Shown here piece after piece: positions 59,333-64,000 of a DNA stretch of 64,000 nucleotides (the first letter of the stretch is position 1; the number at the start of each line of letters is the position of its first letter). The notes under the pieces are model-generated. The model had not been told where the DNA came from. It ran no database searches and worked only from the letters and a program-made list of their open reading frames with translations. The DNA lies in assembly GCF_026107645.2 (NCBI RefSeq), contig NZ_JAPCHV010000021.1:1-64000 (forward strand), written 5' to 3'. The stretch is from Flavobacterium sp. MFBS3-15 (GTDB lineage: Bacteria > Bacteroidota > Bacteroidia > Flavobacteriales > Flavobacteriaceae). The translations under genes and the position numbers were made by a program.

Positions 59333-60910
59333 GTGAAAGAGAATATACCGAATAAGAAGGATAAGCCTTATTTTTTCCAGTCGTTTGCCATTATTGCAAT
59401 ATCCATTGTTGCGATGCTGGGATTCAAGGCGTTTTTGCCCGAAAAGATATTTACCGAAACCGCCTCCACCAAAAATGTGGTGGTCGACAGCCTGATGCTC
59501 GAAGCGATTGAGGCTGAGGGCGGCACAACGGAAACAGATACCCTAAGCAACAGGAAAATCACCTTTAAGGCGACCAACGGCATCAAATTCCCCGCGGAAA
59601 CTTTTGAAGATTATAAAGGCTACCAGCATTTGGTCAACTTTTATGAAAAGCTGCTGCAACTGGAAAACACAAAGCAGGGTAAGGTGCGCATTGCCTATTT
59701 TGGTGACTCCATGACCGATGGCGATCTTATCGTAAAAGATTTCAGGGCGAGCCTGCAGGAGCGTTTTGGGGGCGAAGGCGTAGGTTTTGTGAGCATCACT
59801 TCCGAATCGGCGCCATCGCGCAGCACCATCACACACCAGTTTTCGACCAACTGGAAAACACAATCCTTCCTAAACGTAAAGTCGCCGCGCAGCCCCTTTG
59901 GCGTGAACGGGCATGTATTCTTTGTAAAGCACGACACCATCAATCCTGTTTGGGTGCGCTACAAGGCCAACAACGTAAAGCACCTTACCCAACTGAACAA
60001 CCCTACATTGTTCTATGGCAGGTCGGGTAACCGTGAAGGGCGCCTGAATGTGATTGTTGGGCGGGACACGCTGCGCAAAAAACTGAACCCTGTAAGCACA
60101 CTGAACACCCTGAATGTGGCCGGTGATGTGAAAGGCTTCAGGGCGGACTTTATCGCGGCGGACTCGATCCCATTCTATGGCTTTAACTTTGATGACGGCA
60201 GGGGCGTACACGTGGATAATTTCTCCAACCGTGGCAACTCAGGGCTCCCTATAGGATCTTTCAACACCAATGTGATGAAGGCGTTCAACGAAAAGCTGGG
60301 TTACGACCTTATCGTGCTGCAATACGGCACCAACGTACTGGGCAACGGCTCGCTGAATTTCGGCTGGTACGAAAAGCGCATGGCAAAAGTAGTGGAGCAC
60401 CTGCGCGAGTGTTTCCCGGGTGTCGACATACTCATCATCTCTACAGCGGACAAATCGAAGAAGTACGGACTGGAAATGAAGACCGATTCGGCCGTAGTGC
60501 CGCTTAACACGGCGCAAAAACGCTATGCGGTGAAAACCCAGTCGTCTTACGTAAACCTCTATACCCTCATGGGCGGCGATGGCTCTATGGTGAAATGGGT
60601 AGAGGAGGAAGCGCCTGCATTGGCCAATAAAGATTATACGCACTTCAACTTCCGCGGCTCCAAGAAAATCTCCGACCTGATATGGAACCAGATCAATGGC
60701 GGCTACGAGCAATACAAAAGGCTGAGGGGCTTCAAAACGCATGTTGCGCCCAAGCCGGTGTCTGCCACACCTATCGATACGCCAAAGACAGAAAAGCCCA
60801 CACAGGTGCGTGCAGCGCAGGCAGGGAACCCTAAACCGGAACCGGCAAAAAAACCGGCCATTAGGAAAGACACCATCATCCGTAAAAAAGATACCACCCA
60901 TGCGCAGTAG
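59333..60910 (+). CDS. SGNH/GDSL-hydrolase-like membrane-anchored protein
   Basis: 525 residues, starting at a GTG. An N-terminal membrane anchor (QSFAIIAISIVAMLGFKAFL) is followed by an SGNH domain: block I IAYFGDSMTDGD (catalytic Ser), block III QYGTNVLGNG and the final D-x-x-H as KDYTHFNFRGSKKI. The central part carries a 150-residue insertion (STITHQFSTNWKTQSFLNVKS...). Basic tail (KPAIRKDTIIRKKDTTHAQ). The next gene is a related SGNH protein and the third is MBOAT, as in AlgJ/AlgX-AlgI systems, so a role in O-acetylation or deacetylation of a periplasmic glycan is likely. It starts 18 bases after argS. Confidence 0.85.
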   Translation: MKENIPNKKDKPYFFQSFAIIAISIVAMLGFKAFLPEKIFTETASTKNVVVDSLMLEAIEAEGGTTETDTLSNRKITFKATNGIKFPAETFEDYKGYQHLVNFYEKLLQLENTKQGKVRIAYFGDSMTDGDLIVKDFRASLQERFGGEGVGFVSITSESAPSRSTITHQFSTNWKTQSFLNVKSPRSPFGVNGHVFFVKHDTINPVWVRYKANNVKHLTQLNNPTLFYGRSGNREGRLNVIVGRDTLRKKLNPVSTLNTLNVAGDVKGFRADFIAADSIPFYGFNFDDGRGVHVDNFSNRGNSGLPIGSFNTNVMKAFNEKLGYDLIVLQYGTNVLGNGSLNFGWYEKRMAKVVEHLRECFPGVDILIISTADKSKKYGLEMKTDSAVVPLNTAQKRYAVKTQSSYVNLYTLMGGDGSMVKWVEEEAPALANKDYTHFNFRGSKKISDLIWNQINGGYEQYKRLRGFKTHVAPKPVSATPIDTPKTEKPTQVRAAQAGNPKPEPAKKPAIRKDTIIRKKDTTHAQ

Positions 60911-62321
60911 GCTACTCATATTCATGGCTTTTTTGCTGCTTATGGGGGGCAAATCTGCCGCACAGACAGATTCGCTTGCCGTGGCGATGGACAGCATTGC
61001 TACTGATACTACACAATTCGTGGTTGGCAACAACATCATCACCAATACTTCGTCGCTCAACCTGTTTTTTGAAAAGCTGTACAGCCTGGAAAAGGAAAAA
61101 GGCGGCAAGGTGAACATTGTGCACATAGGCGACTCCCACATACAGGCCGACCTGATGACAGGCATGATACGCAAAACATTGCAGGCGCGCTTTGGCAATG
61201 CGGGCTGCGGGTTTACCTTTCCGCACCGCTTGGCGAAAACCAACGGAGGCCATTATGTAACCTTTAGCTCCAATGTTTCATGGAACAGCCGACGTAACAT
61301 CTACACACCGGAAAAAGGAATGGAGGTGGGACTTAGCGGCATAGCGCTCAACACCCTCGAGAATTTTGTGATAGAGATGAATGTAAGGGACGAATCTTAT
61401 GCGTTCAATACCATACGCATAATTACGGCAGATACGGTGCCGTCTTTCGATCTTGCAACAAGCTCAAAGACCATTGTCCTCGAATCTACTGTGCCGAAAA
61501 AGATCACCCACAAGATAAAAAATGGCGAGGTGCTTGGCAGTATCGCTAACAAATATGACATAACCGTTGCGCAACTCAAGAAAGCCAACGGCCTGAAGTC
61601 GGATAATATCAGGGCAGGAAAAACCCTGACGATACCGACCAGCCAAATGCAAAAGAAAGAGGTGAAGCGTTCAGAGTTCATCCCCCTTGGAATAAACTAT
61701 GACCGCTATTCCGGTTTTTACCACAGCGATACCCCGCTCTCAAAGCTGTACCTGCTTCCGGGCGGCAATGCCAAAAGCTTTAGCCTTAACGGGCTGGTGC
61801 TGGAAAAGGATGAGCCGGGCCTGATATACCACAGCATCGGGGTCAACGGTGCCAAGGCGTCGGATTATAACAAGTACCCACGTTTCTTTAATGACATGAA
61901 GGCCCTGAAGCCCGACCTTATCGTGGTCTCGCTGGGTACTAACGAGTCGTTCGATAAAATGGGAGCACAGGATTACATTGCCCAAATGAACCTCTTCATA
62001 GAGAATGTAAGGGCAAATAACCCCGAGGCCTGCGTACTTATCATGACACCTCCGCCGTCGCAGTTCCGCAGAAAATACCCCAACACTTTTGTGGCCAGCT
62101 ATGCCAAAGAGATACTGATGCAGGAAACGGCCAAAAACTATGCCTCATGGGATCTGTTTACTGAAATGGGCGGCCTGTTCGGCGTGAACCGCAATGCGGC
62201 CCAGGGGCTCATGGCGGGCGATAAGGTACACTATTCAAAACCGGGATACGAAAAGCAAGGGACACTATTTACCGAGGCTTTGCTCAACGCATACGATAAT
62301 TTTAAAACCAACAGGGACTGA
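60900..62321 (+). CDS. SGNH/GDSL-hydrolase-like exported protein with internal LysM domain
   Basis: 473 residues; signal peptide (MRSRLLIFMAFLLLMGGKSA). Block I is VHIGDSHIQADLMTG, block III SLGTNESFD, and the late motif KVHYSKPGYEKQG. Inside the SGNH region, a LysM domain (THKIKNGEVLGSIANKYDITVAQLKKANGLKSDNIRAGKTLTIPT) is inserted, which normally binds peptidoglycan or chitin-like glycan. The start overlaps the upstream gene by 11 bases; it ends exactly at the next start, so all three genes are coupled. The LysM suggests the substrate or anchor is peptidoglycan. Confidence 0.88.
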   Translation: MRSRLLIFMAFLLLMGGKSAAQTDSLAVAMDSIATDTTQFVVGNNIITNTSSLNLFFEKLYSLEKEKGGKVNIVHIGDSHIQADLMTGMIRKTLQARFGNAGCGFTFPHRLAKTNGGHYVTFSSNVSWNSRRNIYTPEKGMEVGLSGIALNTLENFVIEMNVRDESYAFNTIRIITADTVPSFDLATSSKTIVLESTVPKKITHKIKNGEVLGSIANKYDITVAQLKKANGLKSDNIRAGKTLTIPTSQMQKKEVKRSEFIPLGINYDRYSGFYHSDTPLSKLYLLPGGNAKSFSLNGLVLEKDEPGLIYHSIGVNGAKASDYNKYPRFFNDMKALKPDLIVVSLGTNESFDKMGAQDYIAQMNLFIENVRANNPEACVLIMTPPPSQFRRKYPNTFVASYAKEILMQETAKNYASWDLFTEMGGLFGVNRNAAQGLMAGDKVHYSKPGYEKQGTLFTEALLNAYDNFKTNRD

Positions 62322-63991
62322 TGCAGCTGAATGATTTTTTGCCGCAATTGACATGGCAGGATGTAGGAAATTGGTTTATCTACGATCCGGAGTCGCCATT
62401 GCTGTTCAACACGGGCAGGTTCCTGGCGTTGTTCCTGATGTTCTATGCAGGGTATATCATGCTTCGCGATACCTTCCGGATGCGGTTGGTATATACCATT
62501 GTTTTCTCGTTATTTTTCTATTACAACTCCAGCGGGGTATATTTCCTTCTATTGCTCATGTCATCTGTTGTGGATTATACGCTCAGCTACTTCCTGTACA
62601 GGGAGCAGCGCACGGTACAGCGACGGGTTTACCTGTGGTTCAGCGTTATTGTAAACCTTACTTTCCTGGGATATTTTAAGTATACTACCTTCATCCTGGA
62701 GAGTACCAACACGCTTTTCGGGTGGAATTACACCTTTCATAAAGTATTGCTGCCGGTAGGTATCTCGTTCTATACCTTCCAATCCATCAGCTATATCATT
62801 GAAATTTACCGCAAGGAAATAACCCCTGCAAAAAATTATGTCGATTACCTGTTCTTCGTATCGTTCTTCCCGCAGCTTGTGGCCGGGCCTATCGTAAGGG
62901 CTAAAGATTTCCTTCCGCAGATCTATTCGAAATTGCAGCTTACCAGGTCGGATGTCAACTATGCGCTGTTTCTCATCATAGGAGGATTGATAAAGAAAAC
63001 AGTCATTTCCGACTACATATCCATCAACTTCGTCGACCGCGTATTCGACTCGCCCAACAGCTATACGGCTTTCGAGAACCTTATGGCGGCATATGGGTAT
63101 ACGATACAGATTTATTGTGACTTTTCGGGATACAGCGACATGGCGATAGGGGTGGCCTTATTGCTCGGGTTTAAACTGCCGACCAACTTCCGCACACCAT
63201 ATAAGTCGGCTTCCATTACCGAGTTCTGGAGGAGGTGGCACATATCACTGTCTACCTGGCTGAAAGATTTTCTTTATATCTCCGTTGGGGGTAACCGAAA
63301 CAGCACCGTTGCCGGCTTTTTATTTCCGGCACTCTTTTTCTTTGGCCTCATTGTTTGGGGTATAACATATGCCCCTACAAGCAATATACCGCTTTTCATT
63401 GCCATTGGCGGGGTAGTGGTATTCTGCCTGACATTCCTGCTGGCAAAGAAAGATAAAGAACGTACGATGTTTACCAACGTCAACCTGCTTACCACCATGC
63501 TTTTGGGCGGTTTGTGGCACGGAGCCAGCCTGAGGTTCATCATCTGGGGTGCGCTGCATGGCATTGCATTGGCGGTCCACAAGCTCTTTTCAGGATATTT
63601 CCCGGAAAGTAAGGAGGGAAAAACAACAGCTCTGGGCAGCCTTTGGACATTTGTATCGGTACTGCTTACGTTCCATTTCGTGGCTTTCTGCTGGATATTC
63701 TTCCGTGCCAAAGACTTTTCAGTGGCGCTGGACCTTATCAACAACATTGGCAATGTAACCTTCGATCCCGCGCAATGGGAAATCATCATCATGGGCTACA
63801 AGAACGTATTCCTGCTCATGCTTATAGGCTATGTTTGGCATTTCCTTCCTGAGGGCATAACACAGGCCATGAAAAAAGGCTTTGACAAGTCGCCACTCGT
63901 AGTGAAAGGCATTCTGATGGGGCTGGTATACTGGCTGGTATATGCTGCTGCGTCGGCAGGGCCCCAGCCGTTCATCTATTTCCAGTTTTAA
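62321..63991 (+). CDS. MBOAT-family O-acyltransferase (AlgI-like)
   Basis: 556 residues in about 12 membrane helices. Conserved blocks: GISFYTFQSISYIIEIYRKEITPAKNYVDYLFFVSFFPQLVAGPI, FCDFSGYSDMAIGVALLLGFKLPTNF and the catalytic-His region LTTMLLGGLWHGASLRFIIWGALHGIALAVHK. AlgI and DltB-like proteins carry acetyl groups across the inner membrane for transfer by periplasmic SGNH partners. The two genes upstream are such partners, with a 1-base ATGA-type overlap between 62321 and the previous stop. Ends nine bases before the window edge. Confidence 0.95.
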   Translation: MQLNDFLPQLTWQDVGNWFIYDPESPLLFNTGRFLALFLMFYAGYIMLRDTFRMRLVYTIVFSLFFYYNSSGVYFLLLLMSSVVDYTLSYFLYREQRTVQRRVYLWFSVIVNLTFLGYFKYTTFILESTNTLFGWNYTFHKVLLPVGISFYTFQSISYIIEIYRKEITPAKNYVDYLFFVSFFPQLVAGPIVRAKDFLPQIYSKLQLTRSDVNYALFLIIGGLIKKTVISDYISINFVDRVFDSPNSYTAFENLMAAYGYTIQIYCDFSGYSDMAIGVALLLGFKLPTNFRTPYKSASITEFWRRWHISLSTWLKDFLYISVGGNRNSTVAGFLFPALFFFGLIVWGITYAPTSNIPLFIAIGGVVVFCLTFLLAKKDKERTMFTNVNLLTTMLLGGLWHGASLRFIIWGALHGIALAVHKLFSGYFPESKEGKTTALGSLWTFVSVLLTFHFVAFCWIFFRAKDFSVALDLINNIGNVTFDPAQWEIIIMGYKNVFLLMLIGYVWHFLPEGITQAMKKGFDKSPLVVKGILMGLVYWLVYAAASAGPQPFIYFQF

Positions 63992-64000
63992 ATATAACAT

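Noticed and set aside
60239..61243. 334-codon minus-strand frame
   Set aside because: Antisense to two well-supported SGNH genes with correct coding character; no motif.

Overview
The window is chromosomal DNA of a Bacteroidota bacterium, almost certainly a member of the Flavobacteriaceae close to Flavobacterium. The support is internal: several secreted proteins end in type IX secretion (T9SS type A) sorting domains; many starts are preceded by the Bacteroidetes -7 box TAnnTTTG instead of Shine-Dalgarno sites; and there are family-typical genes (DUF5683, WbqC, TIGR03643/DUF2805, BspA-type repeats, OMP_b-brl_3 receptor). There are no rRNA genes, no CRISPR array and no complete prophage. One tRNA (Pro, anticodon GGG) is present.

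Layout. 1-117: the end of an insertion sequence cut by the window edge. 180-6708: two tandem VCBS/ASPIC-UnbV T9SS proteins followed by two tandem diheme cytochrome c-like lipoproteins, all on the minus strand. 6782-12000: thioesterase, RmuC, small secreted proteins, GyrI-like protein, TPR membrane protein, and rpmH (L34, 53 aa). 12209-15061: carB lacking the C-terminal MGS-like regulatory domain. 15198-23048: a minus-strand housekeeping block parA-parB-DUF5683-dapB-lepB-wbqC, into which a four-helix-bundle (S23/IVP-type) gene with perfect 18-bp terminal inverted repeats has been placed between lepB and wbqC. 23232-33401: SDR reductase, LVIVD-type lipoproteins, a small foreign-looking insert flanked by a duplicated gene end, a DUF4139 protein with an inserted CarboxypepD_reg-like domain, secreted proteins of unknown function, and a DUF72/Fpg-Nei pair. 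33484-37521: two large T9SS surface proteins, one with ten exact 75-bp BspA/DUF285 units. 37609-53618: membrane glycosyltransferase, DUF808, tRNA-Pro, carbonic anhydrase, OmpA/lipocalin pair, htpG, L,D-transpeptidase-like, MORN-repeat protein, EamA and DoxX transporters, alpha/beta hydrolase. 53670-54367: an orphan Imm27 immunity gene followed by about 400 bases of structured non-coding repeats. 54368-63991: TonB-dependent receptor, argS with a large in-frame insertion, and a translationally coupled SGNH-SGNH/LysM-MBOAT operon likely for O-acetylation of an extracytoplasmic glycan.

The strongest candidates for something not routinely described are the inverted-repeat-bounded four-helix-bundle cassette (16626-17062), the duplicated 3' gene end that brackets a membrane-active-looking protein and an antitoxin relic (25507-26548), the paired 'ACCACATAG' palindromic elements (7344-7465 and 51063-51206), and the argS insertion. 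All family names are from reading the translated sequence; no database search was run.
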